A stretch of 64,000 bases of DNA from Sheuella sp. (lineage in GTDB: Bacteria > Pseudomonadota > Gammaproteobacteria > Burkholderiales > Burkholderiaceae_B), in the NCBI GenBank assembly GCA_030650995.1, contig JAUSCY010000058.1, forward strand, positions 16,736-80,735. Direction: 5' to 3'. The notes under the pieces are model-generated. The model was given only the letters and a program-made list of their open reading frames with translations, had not been told where the DNA came from and made no database searches. Numbering within the stretch: position 1 is the stretch's first letter; each line of letters begins with the position of its first letter. This document shows positions 55,519 through 64,000 of this stretch, piece after piece. The translations under genes were made by a program, and so were the position numbers.

Positions 55519-56885
55519 CGTGCGCTCGGCGCGCCAGCCTGCTTGGGCCACAGTACCCACATCTGACCTGACTGTTTCATGCGACCCGCCATATTGCCCG
55601 CAGCCTCACCAAATCCCCAGTAAAAGTCAGCTCTTGCAGGACCTTTGATCGCGGTGCCCGTATCCTGCGCAAAGACAAGCTTGTTCAAGGGTTGTGTCGA
55701 AGCGGGCTGAGTGGTCGCCAAAAACACAGGTGCGCCAAGCGGTACAAAAGTCGTATCGACTGCAATCGAGCGCTGCGCCATCAGCGGAACACCAAAAGCA
55801 CCTTTCGGACCGATTTCAGGGTCAACAATGAGTTCTTCCCTGAAGAAAACAAGGGCCGGATTCGCGTTCAGCATCTCCTGCACACGCTTTGGATTGCGCT
55901 TGGCCCATTCACGAATATTTTGCATGGATGTCTGTGCCAGTGGCAGCTCATTTTTATCTGCCAGCCACTTACCAATCGAAACATAGGGGTGTCCGTTGTG
56001 ATCGGCGTAAGCCACACGGATGGTCTGCCCTGAATCGGGTCCGTCTACCAGCTGCACACGACCGGAACCCTGGACCTGCAAAAAGAAATTATCAACCGGA
56101 TCATTCACAAATACGACCGCAGACGGCTGACGGCCAGAGGTCTCCAGCGCAGCACGACTATCGTAGGGGACGACGCGATTGCCTTCAAGTTTGCCGCGCA
56201 CACGCTTACCAGCAAGCTCCGGATACATTTTGCCCAGATCAATCGTCAGCAAGTCTGCAGGGACGGTATAGAGCGGCCACTGGTGCGGTCCGCCTTTTTT
56301 ACGCGATCCCATGACCAGTGGTTCGTAGTAACCCGTCACAATATTACTAGCTGACTTGCCATCAGGACCCTGCAGGCGCCAGACACCCAGCCAGTTCTGA
56401 ATAAAACGCCTGACTGATTCAGGGTCCTTCGGATTGGGCGCGCGCGCAGGGTCTGCCGCCGCGGCACAGACCGGCTGCCAGGCTCGCGGCGTGGAACGCG
56501 CAGAAGCCGCCAGATTGCCCGAGGTCGGGCGCATCAGACCGCGACAATTCCGCACGAAAGTCGTCCAGACATTTCGCAAATCATCACTAGCCCAGCCAGG
56601 AAGATCGTTATAACTGGCAGGGATAAACTTTCCGGCCAGCACGCGCGCCGTGGTATCGGGCAGCGCAGACAGCGCGGGCACCACCAGGGGGCCATCCTGG
56701 GCGGCAACGCCTGCATCTGGAATGCCTGTGGTCGACTCCACCTTGACTGACGGTCCTGTCGAGCAGGCCGCCAGTAATAGCGCGAAACCTGCGCACAGTG
56801 TCAGGCGCACATGGCGAATCCGGGAAGAGCGTGAATACGCCACAACATCAGCAGGCGCTCTGTTTAACCCAAAAAAACTAGTCAT
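55515..56885 (-). CDS. mltA: membrane-bound lytic murein transglycosylase A
   Basis: 456 residues. A lipoprotein signal ends at LLLAACS (Cys41), unusually late because about 25 polar residues precede the hydrophobic stretch; a GTG at 56810 would give a normal signal. The MltA domain has VTGYYEPLVMGSRKKG, FVNDPVDNFFLQVQGSGRVQL and YADHNGHPYVSIGKWL. The 3D domain at the end has SIAVDTTFVPLGAPVFL and VFAQDTGTAIKGPARADFYWGFGEAAG with the catalytic Asp. It cuts peptidoglycan glycan strands to 1,6-anhydro ends. Confidence 0.95.
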   Translation of the reverse strand: MTSFFGLNRAPADVVAYSRSSRIRHVRLTLCAGFALLLAACSTGPSVKVESTTGIPDAGVAAQDGPLVVPALSALPDTTARVLAGKFIPASYNDLPGWASDDLRNVWTTFVRNCRGLMRPTSGNLAASARSTPRAWQPVCAAAADPARAPNPKDPESVRRFIQNWLGVWRLQGPDGKSASNIVTGYYEPLVMGSRKKGGPHQWPLYTVPADLLTIDLGKMYPELAGKRVRGKLEGNRVVPYDSRAALETSGRQPSAVVFVNDPVDNFFLQVQGSGRVQLVDGPDSGQTIRVAYADHNGHPYVSIGKWLADKNELPLAQTSMQNIREWAKRNPKRVQEMLNANPALVFFREELIVDPEIGPKGAFGVPLMAQRSIAVDTTFVPLGAPVFLATTQPASTQPLNKLVFAQDTGTAIKGPARADFYWGFGEAAGNMAGRMKQSGQMWVLWPKQAGAPSAR

Positions 56886-56903
56886 AACTCTGGATAACCT
56901 TGA

Positions 56904-57284
56904 TTAATGAAGCGTGCGAGGCATCGCCAGCACGAACTCTGAAATCTCAACTTCGAAAGGAACTCCGTTTTCGCCCACGCAATGGTAACTACCACGCATG
57001 GTACCAACCGGGGTCGTCAATGGACAGCCGCTCGTATATTCGAAGGTCTCGCCTGGTGCCAGCAGGGGTTGCTGCCCGACCACGCCCAAACCGCGAACTT
57101 CCTGCTCTGCCTGATCCCCGTCGGTAATGATCCAGTGGCGACTGATGACCTGCGCCGGCCGCTCGCCCGTATTGGTGATGCGTACGGTATAGGCGAAGAC
57201 AAATTGCTGCTTGGCAGGGTTCGACTGATCCGGCACGAAGCGCGGTTCCACAGCAACCGTAAGCTCAAAAGGTTTCACAGACAT
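56904..57284 (-). CDS. apaG: ApaG family protein
   Basis: 126 residues with a fibronectin-III-like beta fold: YTVRITNTGERPAQVISRHWIITDG, VVGQQPLLAPGETFEYTSGCPL and PVGTMRGSYHCVGENG. Its role (cobalt/magnesium sensitivity in Salmonella) is poorly defined. An ATG at 57290 is also possible. The open frame continues upstream across the rpe start region on the other strand, which is not conserved. Confidence 0.93.
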   Translation of the reverse strand: MSVKPFELTVAVEPRFVPDQSNPAKQQFVFAYTVRITNTGERPAQVISRHWIITDGDQAEQEVRGLGVVGQQPLLAPGETFEYTSGCPLTTPVGTMRGSYHCVGENGVPFEVEISEFVLAMPRTLH

Positions 57285-57362
57285 ATCCATTAAAAAAGAG
57301 GTCACGCAGGCAATCAGGACAATGCAATAATGAGGGTCATTCCGACTTGGCGTTTGCACATC

Positions 57363-58079
57363 ATGCCAGAAACTACAAAACTACCTGACAATTTACCCGT
57401 CCCACGCATCGCTCCGAGCATTTTATCCGCCGACTTCGCCCGTTTGGGTGAAGAAGTGCGTAATGTTGTAGCCGCCGGTGCCGACTGGATACATTTTGAC
57501 GTGATGGATAACCATTACGTTCCCAATCTGACCATTGGACCGCTGGTGTGCGAAGCTATCCGCCCACACGTGAATGTGCCGATCGATGTGCACCTGATGG
57601 TCGATCCGGTCGACGCACTGATCCCGTCTTTTGCCAAGGCCGGTGCAAACATCATTACCTTCCATCCGGAGGCATCGCGTCATGTGGATCGCAGTCTCGC
57701 GCTGATCCGCGAACACGGCTGTCAGGCCGGACTGGTCTTTAACCCTGCGACCCCGCTTGAATGGCTGGCGCATGTCATGGACAAGATCGATGTCATTTTG
57801 CTGATGTCCGTCAATCCTGGCTATGGTGGCCAGAGTTTTATTCCGGCTACCCTGCCAAAGCTGCGACAAGCACGCACCCTCATTAATCGTCATATCGAAG
57901 CGGGTGGCCAGCCTATTTCGCTGGAAGTCGACGGCGGCGTCAAAATAGACAATATCCGTGCAATCCGTGCGGCAGGCGCAGACACCTTTGTGGCGGGCTC
58001 AGCCATATTTGGCAAGCCGGACTACCATGCTGTGATCAAGCAGATGCGAGAGCAGCTGGCTCTCGCGGACATTGGTTAG
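57363..58079 (+). CDS. rpe: ribulose-phosphate 3-epimerase
   Basis: 238 residues from the ATG at 57363. TIM-barrel motifs are [58 protein letters not shown] and [12 protein letters not shown]. It converts ribulose 5-phosphate to xylulose 5-phosphate. gph begins four bases after its stop, so the two are coupled, and the trp leader follows. Confidence 0.97.
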   Translation: MPETTKLPDNLPVPRIAPSILSADFARLGEEVRNVVAAGADWIHFDVMDNHYVPNLTIGPLVCEAIRPHVNVPIDVHLMVDPVDALIPSFAKAGANIITFHPEASRHVDRSLALIREHGCQAGLVFNPATPLEWLAHVMDKIDVILLMSVNPGYGGQSFIPATLPKLRQARTLINRHIEAGGQPISLEVDGGVKIDNIRAIRAAGADTFVAGSAIFGKPDYHAVIKQMREQLALADIG

Positions 58080-58083
58080 TCCC

Positions 58084-58779
58084 ATGACCTTTGCACAAAA
58101 TAACAGCCTGTCGGCTGATGCCGTATTGCTGGATCTGGACGGCACCTTATTGGACACGATCCCGGATCTGGCCCACGCGGCTAACGCCATGCGCGCCGAC
58201 CTGGGGCTGACTGCACTGCCACAGTCACTGATTGCGACCTATGTCGGGCGCGGCGTAGATAATCTGATTCAACGCAGCCTGGCAGAGGATCTGGAGGGCG
58301 CGCCCATTCCAGAAGAACTGCTGGTGCGCGGCCGGGCATCTTTTTTCCCTCGCTATCATGAGGTCAACGGACAAAAAGCGGTGCTATTCGAAGGTGTCCT
58401 GTCGGGCCTGCAACAGATGCAGAAAATGGGACTCAAACTCGCAGTTGTGACCAATAAGGCGACTGAATTTACGCTGCCACTTCTCGCCCGCACGGGTCTG
58501 GCGCCATTTATGCAAGCTGTGGTGTGTGGAGACACGCTGACCGAAAGAAAGCCTCACCCTGCTCCGATGCTGCATGCCTGCCAGCAGCTTGGCGTCGCGC
58601 CCGCGCGCTCCATCGTGGTGGGCGACTCCATGCATGACGCGGCCTCTGGCATTGCCGCGGGCTGCCGCGTGCTGATCGTGCCTTACGGCTACAACGAAGG
58701 TCAGAGCGTGCAAACGCTGGATGTCGATGCTATAGTAGAAACCATCGAAGCAGCGGCTACGTGGATTTCATCCCATTAA
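58084..58779 (+). CDS. gph: phosphoglycolate phosphatase
   Basis: 231 residues of the HAD superfamily. The nucleophile motif is LLDLDGTLLDTIPDLAHAAN. The second is LAVVTNKATEF, then ERKPHPAPML with the Lys, and VVGDSMHDAASGIAAG with the acidic pair. It dephosphorylates 2-phosphoglycolate from DNA repair. The order rpe-gph-trpE is common in betaproteobacteria. Confidence 0.95.
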   Translation: MTFAQNNSLSADAVLLDLDGTLLDTIPDLAHAANAMRADLGLTALPQSLIATYVGRGVDNLIQRSLAEDLEGAPIPEELLVRGRASFFPRYHEVNGQKAVLFEGVLSGLQQMQKMGLKLAVVTNKATEFTLPLLARTGLAPFMQAVVCGDTLTERKPHPAPMLHACQQLGVAPARSIVVGDSMHDAASGIAAGCRVLIVPYGYNEGQSVQTLDVDAIVETIEAAATWISSH

Positions 58780-58823
58780 GCCTCTGAATGACTGTTGCAA
58801 TGACATTGTAAAAACACTGAAAA

Positions 58824-58895
58824 ATGACTTTATCGACCCGCATTCAACTCGTAACTGGCGCCTGGTGGCGTTGGTGGCGTTTGTCTGTCGGGTAA
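58824..58895 (+). CDS. trpL: trp operon leader peptide
   Basis: A 23-residue ORF, MTLSTRIQLVTGAWWRWWRL plus SVG, with four Trp codons in two pairs (58863-58868 and 58872-58877). It lies 130 bp before trpE and just upstream of an attenuator hairpin. The size, Trp content and position are diagnostic. Scarce charged tRNA-Trp would stall ribosomes here. Confidence 0.93.
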   Translation: MTLSTRIQLVTGAWWRWWRLSVG

Positions 58896-58978
58896 TGGTT
58901 TGTTTTAAGGTTTTCCGGATTTTTTCCTGAAACCATCGAGTAAAAACCTAGCCCGCCCATCCATGGCCGGGCTTTTTT
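58889..58978 (+). promoter_or_regulatory. trp attenuator (alternative hairpins and terminator)
   Basis: The terminator is a stem AGCCCG/CGGGCT (58950-58955 with 58968-58973) followed by six T residues (58973-58978). A competing structure is visible: CGGGT (58889-58893) can pair with GCCCG (58951-58955), with a nested stem ATGGTTT/AAACCAT (58895-58901 with 58930-58936). A ribosome at the leader stop would cover the first strand and favour termination; stalling at the Trp codons would free it. The pairing is inferred, not computed. Confidence 0.8.
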
Positions 58979-59024
58979 ATTGGAAAGCACGGATTAAGCC
59001 CTAAGCGAGAACCGGAACCTCATC

Positions 59025-60551
59025 ATGACTGAAATCGAATTCAAAGCACTTGCGGCGCAAGGTTACAACCGCATTCCACTGATTGCGGAAACGTATGCCG
59101 ATCTGGACACACCGCTGGGGATTTATCTCAAGCTCGCCCACACAGGTCCACAAGGCGGCAAAAACACCTGCCTGCTTGAGTCGGTTGTCGGAGGTGAGCG
59201 TTTCGGTCGTTACTCGTTTATCGGTCTGCCCGCACGCAATGTTTTACGCGCACGCGGCTCCAAAACTGAACTGCTGCGAGACGATAAAGTGATCGAGACC
59301 CACGAGGGCGATCCACTCGAATTTATTTCGCAATACCAACAGCGATTCAAAGTTGCTCTGCGCCCTGGCATGCCGCGCTTTGCAGGTGGCCTGGCGGGTT
59401 ACTTTGGCTACGACACCGTACGCCATATCGAGCCCAAACTCGGGCCCGCCACCAAACCTTACCCTGAAGGCATGGGGGAAGGTCCGCCTGACATTTTGCT
59501 TTTGCAGGTCGATGAACTGGTGATCGTTGATAATCTCGCCGGTCGCATTTACCTGATGGTCTATGCCGACCCCGCAACCCCTGAGGCTTACAACCACGCG
59601 CAACAGCGTCTGAAAGAACTGCGTATCCGTCTGCGCAAGCCCGTAGAAATTCCCTACAGTCATGGGAGTGTGGCCACCAAAGAAGAGCGCAATTTCGCCA
59701 AAGAGGATTATCTGAGCGCCGTGCGACGCGCTAAAGAATACATTGAAGCAGGCGACCTGATGCAGGTGCAAGTCGGTCAGGTGATTAAAAAACCTTTCAG
59801 CGATTCTCCCCTCTCTCTTTACCGCTCACTGCGCTCACTCAATCCTTCACCCTATATGTACTTCTGGAATTTCGGCGATTTCCAGGTTGTGGGTGCCTCA
59901 CCAGAAATTCTGGTGCGCCAGGAGAGTTTGCCTGCAGCCGAAGGTGTCAAACCTGAAACCCGCATCACCATCCGTCCGCTGGCAGGCACACGCAAGCGCG
60001 GCAGCACCCCCGAAGAAGATGCAGCACTCGCCGAGGAACTGCTGGCAGATCCCAAAGAGCGTGCCGAACACGTCATGCTGATTGATCTGGCACGCAATGA
60101 CGTCGGTCGTGTGGCCAAGATCGGCACCGTCGAGGTGACGGACACGATGGTGATCGAACGCTATTCGCATGTCATGCATCTGGTGTCCAACGTCGCCGGA
60201 ACCTTGCTGCCCGGCATGAGCAACATGGACGTGCTGCGTGCGTCGTTTCCTGCAGGCACGCTGACCGGCGCACCCAAGGTGCGCGCCATGCAAATGATTG
60301 ACGAGCTTGAGCCCGTGCGCCGCGGGATTTATGGTGGCGCAGCTGGCTACCTGAGTTATGGCGGCGAGATGGATGTCGCGATCGCAATTCGTACTGGCAT
60401 CATCAAAGACGGCATGCTCTATGTGCAGGCTGCTGCCGGCATCGTTGCCGACTCCGACCCCGAAAAAGAATGGCTTGAAACGGAAGCGAAAGCGCGTGCA
60501 GTCTTGCGCGCAGCCGAACAAGTGCAAAACGGTCTTGACGACCCTTTCTGA
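59025..60551 (+). CDS. trpE: anthranilate synthase component I
   Basis: 508 residues. The N-terminal feedback domain has the Ser of LLESVVGGERFGRYSFIG. The chorismate domain has FAKEDYLSAVRRAKEYIEAGDLMQVQVGQ, IRPLAGTRKRGSTPEED, MLIDLARNDVGRVAK, FPAGTLTGAPKVRAM and GGAAGYLSYGGEMDVAIAIRTG. With TrpG it makes anthranilate from chorismate and glutamine. First gene behind the attenuator. Confidence 0.98.
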   Translation: MTEIEFKALAAQGYNRIPLIAETYADLDTPLGIYLKLAHTGPQGGKNTCLLESVVGGERFGRYSFIGLPARNVLRARGSKTELLRDDKVIETHEGDPLEFISQYQQRFKVALRPGMPRFAGGLAGYFGYDTVRHIEPKLGPATKPYPEGMGEGPPDILLLQVDELVIVDNLAGRIYLMVYADPATPEAYNHAQQRLKELRIRLRKPVEIPYSHGSVATKEERNFAKEDYLSAVRRAKEYIEAGDLMQVQVGQVIKKPFSDSPLSLYRSLRSLNPSPYMYFWNFGDFQVVGASPEILVRQESLPAAEGVKPETRITIRPLAGTRKRGSTPEEDAALAEELLADPKERAEHVMLIDLARNDVGRVAKIGTVEVTDTMVIERYSHVMHLVSNVAGTLLPGMSNMDVLRASFPAGTLTGAPKVRAMQMIDELEPVRRGIYGGAAGYLSYGGEMDVAIAIRTGIIKDGMLYVQAAAGIVADSDPEKEWLETEAKARAVLRAAEQVQNGLDDPF

Positions 60552-60572
60552 TGAAACGACAGGATCAATAAC

Positions 60573-61154
60573 ATGCTGCTCATGCTCGATAACTACGACT
60601 CCTTTACGTACAACCTGGTTCAGTATTTTGGCGAACTGGGTCAGGACGTCCGGGTGTTTCGCAACGACCAGATCACGCTCGAGGAAATCGATGCGCTGGC
60701 ACCCGACCATATTTGTATTTCACCCGGACCTTGCTCACCCGCAGAAGCGGGGATTTCGATTGATGTCATCAAGCGCTATGCTGGCAAAGTGCCCATCCTG
60801 GGCGTTTGCCTGGGTCATCAGGCAATCGGGGCGGCCTTTGGCGGAAAAATTGTCCGCGCAAAAGAAATCATGCACGGCAAAACTTCAGAGATTACCCATA
60901 CGGGTTCTGATGTGTTCAAGGGACTGCCCTCACCTTTTACCGTGATCCGCTACCACTCTCTGGCTATTGAGCGCGCATCGATCCCGGACTGCCTGGCTAT
61001 CACGGCTGAAACAGCTGACGGTGAAATCATGGGTGTGCGACACAAGACGCTGCCGATCTACGGCGTTCAGTTTCACCCTGAGTCCATCCTGAGCGAACAT
61101 GGGCATGCGATGCTACGTAACTTTCTTGAAATTGATTCAGGTAAAAAGGAATAA
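60573..61154 (+). CDS. trpG: anthranilate synthase component II (glutamine amidotransferase)
   Basis: 193 residues. The class I amidotransferase triad is visible: Cys79 in [11 protein letters not shown] and His/Glu in [13 protein letters not shown]. It supplies ammonia to TrpE, and may also serve para-aminobenzoate synthesis. It follows trpE by 21 bases and precedes trpD by two. Confidence 0.97.
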   Translation: MLLMLDNYDSFTYNLVQYFGELGQDVRVFRNDQITLEEIDALAPDHICISPGPCSPAEAGISIDVIKRYAGKVPILGVCLGHQAIGAAFGGKIVRAKEIMHGKTSEITHTGSDVFKGLPSPFTVIRYHSLAIERASIPDCLAITAETADGEIMGVRHKTLPIYGVQFHPESILSEHGHAMLRNFLEIDSGKKE

Positions 61155-61156
61155 GC

Positions 61157-62188
61157 ATGTCGATTACTCCCAGCGAAGCCCTGCACCGCTGCATCGAACA
61201 TCGTGAAATTTTTCATGACGAAATGCTGCACCTGATGCGCATGCTCATGCGTGGCGAAATGTCGCCCACCATTGCTGCAGCCTTGCTGATGGGATTGCGC
61301 GTCAAGAAAGAAACGATCGGTGAGATCACTGCAGCAGCGCAAGTCATGCGCGAGTTCGCGACTCCCGTACAGGTTGCCAATCCTCAGGATATGGTCGACA
61401 TGTGCGGTACCGGAGGCGATGGCAGCAATACCTTTAACATTTCCACCACGGCCATGTTTGTCGCGGCCGCGGCAGGTGTGCCGATCGCCAAGCATGGCGG
61501 TCGCAGTGCATCGTCCTCCTCAGGCAGCGCAGATGTGCTCGAAGCACTTGGCGCGAATCTGAGCCTTTCACCTACGCAGGTTGCTGATTGTATTGAGGCG
61601 ACAGGGATTGGTTTCATGTTCGCACCGGCGCATCACGGCGCCATGAAATACATCGCACCTGTTCGAAAAGAGCTCGGCGTCAGAACCATTTTTAATCTTC
61701 TCGGCCCACTGACCAATCCCGCAGGGGCCGCCAATCAATTGATGGGCGTCTTCCATCCTGATCTGGTGGGTATTCAGGTTCGCGTTCTGCAATCACTGGG
61801 CTCACGCCATGTCATGATTGTGCATGGCAAAGACGGCATGGATGAAGCCTCCCTTGGCAGCGGCACGCTGGTTGGCGAACTCAAGGATGGCAATATCCTT
61901 GAGTACGAAATTCATCCGGAAGATTTTGGTTTGCCCATGGCATCAAACCGTAATATCAAAGTCTCCAGTAAAGAAGAGTCCCGCGTCATGGTGCTCGAAG
62001 CCTTGAACAATACAGCGGGTACTGCACGCGACATTGTGGCCTTTAATGCAGGTCTCGCGATCTACGTCGGTAACCATGCTGACACGATCAGCGATGGCAT
62101 CAAGATGGCTTTCGAGGCGATCGCCAGTGGTGCTGCGCGGGACAAACTCGAATCTTTTTGTGCGTTCACACGGAAGTTTTCAGCATGA
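61157..62188 (+). CDS. trpD: anthranilate phosphoribosyltransferase
   Basis: 343 residues. The PRPP loop is [16 protein letters not shown] (about 82-97), followed by [21 protein letters not shown] and [14 protein letters not shown]. It joins anthranilate to PRPP. The stop overlaps the trpC start by four bases. Confidence 0.97.
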   Translation: MSITPSEALHRCIEHREIFHDEMLHLMRMLMRGEMSPTIAAALLMGLRVKKETIGEITAAAQVMREFATPVQVANPQDMVDMCGTGGDGSNTFNISTTAMFVAAAAGVPIAKHGGRSASSSSGSADVLEALGANLSLSPTQVADCIEATGIGFMFAPAHHGAMKYIAPVRKELGVRTIFNLLGPLTNPAGAANQLMGVFHPDLVGIQVRVLQSLGSRHVMIVHGKDGMDEASLGSGTLVGELKDGNILEYEIHPEDFGLPMASNRNIKVSSKEESRVMVLEALNNTAGTARDIVAFNAGLAIYVGNHADTISDGIKMAFEAIASGAARDKLESFCAFTRKFSA

Positions 62189-62973
62189 GCGATATTCTTA
62201 ATAAAATTCTGGCAGTCAAATTTCAGGAAGTCGCAGCCGATCGGCTACTTCGCTCAGAAGCTGAACTATTAAAAGAAGCAACAAGCAGAAACGATCTGCG
62301 GGGCTTTGCAAAAGCCATTGAAACCAAGATTGCCTCTGGCCGCCCTGGTGTGATTGCCGAGATCAAAAAAGCCTCACCATCCAAAGGTATTCTGCGTGAA
62401 GATTTTCGGCCGGCTGAAATCGCACAGTCCTATGCCAGCCATGGTGCGGCCTGTTTATCGGTGCTGACAGACGTGCAGTTTTTCCAGGGAGCTGACGAAT
62501 ATCTGCGTCAAGCCCGCGCAGCTTGCACGTTGCCCGTTTTACGTAAAGATTTTATTGTTGACCCCTATCAGATTGTCGCTGCACGCGCGATGGGGGCAGA
62601 CTGCATTTTGCTGATCGTGTCGGCGCTCGATCAGTCGCAGCTCAACGACTTTGAAGCCTGCGCACTGGATCTTGGGATGGATGTGCTGGTGGAGGTTCAC
62701 GATGCCCGCGAACTCGACATGGCACTCCAGATGAAAACTCCTCTGCTTGGGATCAACAACCGCAATCTGCGGACGTTTGAAACCTCGCTGCACAATACGA
62801 TCGACCTGCTGCCGCGCATTCCTGCAGGCAAGCGGGTTGTGACTGAAAGCGGCATCCTGCGTCCAGAGGATGTACAACTGATGCGCCAGCATGCGGTCCA
62901 CGCCTTTCTGGTCGGCGAGGCCTTTATGCGTGCAGCTGACCCTGGCGAAGAACTCGCCAGACTCATCGCTTAA
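62185..62973 (+). CDS. trpC: indole-3-glycerol phosphate synthase
   Basis: 262 residues from the ATG overlapping the trpD stop. Motifs are [13 protein letters not shown] (catalytic Glu and Lys), [41 protein letters not shown] and [12 protein letters not shown]. It closes the indole ring. It is the last gene here; trpF, trpB and trpA are not in the window, as is normal in betaproteobacteria, where they form a second cluster. Confidence 0.97.
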   Translation: MSDILNKILAVKFQEVAADRLLRSEAELLKEATSRNDLRGFAKAIETKIASGRPGVIAEIKKASPSKGILREDFRPAEIAQSYASHGAACLSVLTDVQFFQGADEYLRQARAACTLPVLRKDFIVDPYQIVAARAMGADCILLIVSALDQSQLNDFEACALDLGMDVLVEVHDARELDMALQMKTPLLGINNRNLRTFETSLHNTIDLLPRIPAGKRVVTESGILRPEDVQLMRQHAVHAFLVGEAFMRAADPGEELARLIA

Positions 62974-62986
62974 TCATTCACCTGCC

Positions 62987-63030
62987 GGGATGAAGTGTGG
63001 GCCTGAATCTGCTCAGGCGCACTTCATCCC
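62987..63030 (+). terminator. long hairpin after trpC
   Basis: An 11-bp outer stem GGGATGAAGTG (62987-62997 with 63020-63030) and an inner 6-bp stem GCCTGA/TCAGGC (63001-63006 with 63013-63018). There is no U tract, so it is a weak intrinsic terminator or an RNA-stabilising structure between the convergent genes. Confidence 0.5.
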
Positions 63031-63036
63031 GTTCAG

Positions 63037-63057
63037 TAAGCTGACTCAATAAGCTGA
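63037..63057. repeat. TAAGCTGA direct repeat next to a stop codon
   Basis: TAAGCTGA at 63037-63044 and 63050-63057, a 13-bp period, ending directly beside the DUF2892 stop codon (63058-63060). Confidence 0.5.
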
Positions 63058-63246
63058 TTATTTACGCGCGCAGGTATTGGCACCCAACAAAGTGTAAGCG
63101 GGGCAAAAACTGAACAATCCTGTCAGGACAGGTATGACACCAATCCAGCCCCACACACCGATTTTGCCACTCAGAGTCAGGCCAATCAGCACCAGCCCTG
63201 CGACAACACGGATAGTGCGATCAATCGTACCGACGTTTGCTTTCAT
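63058..63246 (-). CDS. DUF2892 small membrane protein (YgaP membrane-domain type)
   Basis: 62 residues. It opens MKANVGTIDRTIRVVAGLVL, the usual start of the family, and has two hydrophobic helices ending FSFCPAYTLLGANTC with two Cys. Often found beside sulfur-transfer genes or fused to rhodanese (YgaP). Its start overlaps the stop of the YeeE half by four bases (ATGA), so it is coupled to the transporter. Confidence 0.87.
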   Translation of the reverse strand: MKANVGTIDRTIRVVAGLVLIGLTLSGKIGVWGWIGVIPVLTGLFSFCPAYTLLGANTCARK

Positions 63247-63677
63247 GAAAGACTCCTTTTAGAGAACTTGAACCGCTCAAGCAGCGTAAACAACATCATC
63301 CCTGCGATCATTGCAGCCACGAAGATCCAGGCTTTGCCATATCCCGCCGCTGCACTGACAATAGCTGGACCCGGACAAAATCCTGCCAGACCCCAACCTA
63401 CTCCAAAGGCGAGACTGCCAAATATCAGACGTTTTGATAACTCAGAACTCGCAGGCAATTGCATGGGCGCCCCTAACAAACTGCGCGTTCGACGTCGCGC
63501 AAGCAGGAATCCAACCACGCCAACCCCGATCGCCCCGCCCATTACAAAGGCAAGGGAAGGGTCCCAATTCCCAGCAAGATCAAGAAATCCAATCACTTTG
63601 GCAGGGTTAGCCATGCCAGAGACAATCAGACCCAATCCAAACACCAGCCCGGCAATTAATGCAGATATATTCAACAT
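63243..63677 (-). CDS. YeeE/YedE family protein, second half of a split transporter (DUF6691)
   Basis: 144 residues with four helices. It has GLVFGLGLIVSGMANPAKVIGFLDLAGNWDPSLAFVMGG and WGLAGFCPGPAIVSAA, with the conserved Cys (GFCPGPA). YeeE/YedE proteins carry thiosulfate or related sulfur compounds across the membrane; in many bacteria the protein is split into two genes, as here. Confidence 0.88.
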   Translation of the reverse strand: MLNISALIAGLVFGLGLIVSGMANPAKVIGFLDLAGNWDPSLAFVMGGAIGVGVVGFLLARRRTRSLLGAPMQLPASSELSKRLIFGSLAFGVGWGLAGFCPGPAIVSAAAGYGKAWIFVAAMIAGMMLFTLLERFKFSKRSLS

Positions 63678-63706
63678 AGAAATTCCAATTAATTTTCAGC
63701 TACGTC

Positions 63707-64000
63707 TTAACTCAGCACATGGCGCACGAGGTAAACCGTGAGGATACCCGCCCCCATGAAAGTCAGAGTTGCCGTCAGTGACCGTACCGAACCACGCGAC
63801 AGACCACATACACCGTGACCGCTCGTGCAGCCTGAGGCATAACGCGTACCCAGGCCAACAAGCAAGCCCGCTACAACCAGAGTGACCGTATCTGCCTCAA
63901 TCACCGCCACGGGCATTTGTGCAACCAGGCTGTAGGCGAGGGGTGAGAACAGCATTCCCACCACAAACGCGACTCTCCATAAGCGGTCGCCGCGCCCAGT
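63707..64000 (-). CDS. YeeE/YedE family protein, first half (cut by window edge)
   Basis: The frame is open to the right edge; the visible C-terminal 97 codons read ...[20 protein letters not shown] and later [34 protein letters not shown], with the conserved Cys motif [18 protein letters not shown] near 63964 could be mistaken for the start, but family similarity continues beyond it (GDRLWRVAF), so the gene begins outside the window. It lies 29 bp ahead of the partner half. Confidence 0.87.
   Translation of the reverse strand, partial: TGRGDRLWRVAFVVGMLFSPLAYSLVAQMPVAVIEADTVTLVVAGLLVGLGTRYASGCTSGHGVCGLSRGSVRSLTATLTFMGAGILTVYLVRHVLS

Noticed and set aside
59898..60710. Open frame of 270 codons opposite trpE/trpG
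   Set aside because: It crosses two conserved genes on the other strand and its composition (many His, Asp, Val) is typical of an antisense frame.

Overview
The window looks like a piece of a betaproteobacterial chromosome, most probably Burkholderiales and plausibly Alcaligenaceae. This is inferred from gene content: Bug/TctC-type binding proteins, the order mltA-apaG-rpe-gph-trpEGDC, the order TPR protein-lolB-ispE-tRNA-Gln-prs-rplY-pth, and a FixJ-type orphan regulator. GC content looks moderate (by eye). Genus cannot be fixed from the sequence alone. There is no phage, no intact insertion sequence and no CRISPR array. The mix of long housekeeping operons and single accessory genes is that of an ordinary chromosome.

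Layout. 1-5.7 kb: an acyl-CoA dehydrogenase (cut by the window edge) with a crotonase, a Bug solute-binding protein, then an odd patch with two diverged copies of a small coiled-coil membrane-anchored gene (one killed by a stop codon), a decayed Bug gene and a DUF4440 protein, ending at ychF. 5.8-14.2 kb: an acyl-CoA synthetase, then a leftward block for a TPR protein, LolB, IspE, tRNA-Gln, PRPP synthase, ribosomal protein L25, peptidyl-tRNA hydrolase and a CAAX-type protease. 14.2-19.8 kb: mutM, fumarylacetoacetase, a membrane sulfatase/phosphoglycerol transferase and a FAD-linked hydroxyacid oxidase. 20-25.4 kb: sugar-nucleotide supply (phosphomannomutase, Pgi, and a WbpP/WbpO pair that should make UDP-GalNAcA). 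25.4-25.86 kb: a non-coding gap with two leftward terminators and a likely small RNA. 25.9-31.7 kb: coq7, an OsmC protein, thyA-folA, a DUF945 protein, cytochrome b561 and a DUF1345 protein. 31.7-41.5 kb: accessory single genes (TauD-type dioxygenase, entericidin, SMR pump, binding protein, PhnA/YjdM, methyltransferase, His/Met-rich periplasmic protein, ene-reductase, two acyltransferases, carbonic anhydrase). 41.6-51.5 kb: four transporters, a carboxypeptidase-like hydrolase, an FMN hydroxyacid oxidase, a DUF4337 protein, PhoD and an orphan response regulator. 51.5-57.3 kb: a leftward set including DsbC, a UbiH-type hydroxylase, MltA and ApaG. 57.4-63 kb: rpe-gph, then a trp operon (EGDC) behind a leader peptide rich in Trp codons and an attenuator. 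63-64 kb: a DUF2892 protein and a split YeeE/YedE transporter, the last gene running off the edge.

Things that stand out: the duplicated coiled-coil module with expanding 11-residue units; the small-RNA candidate carrying CCUCC motifs; the trp attenuator; and a repeated pattern in which short tandem repeats (6-22 bp units) sit exactly on, or right next to, stop codons of unrelated genes. No clear new multi-gene system was found; the first two are the best leads.
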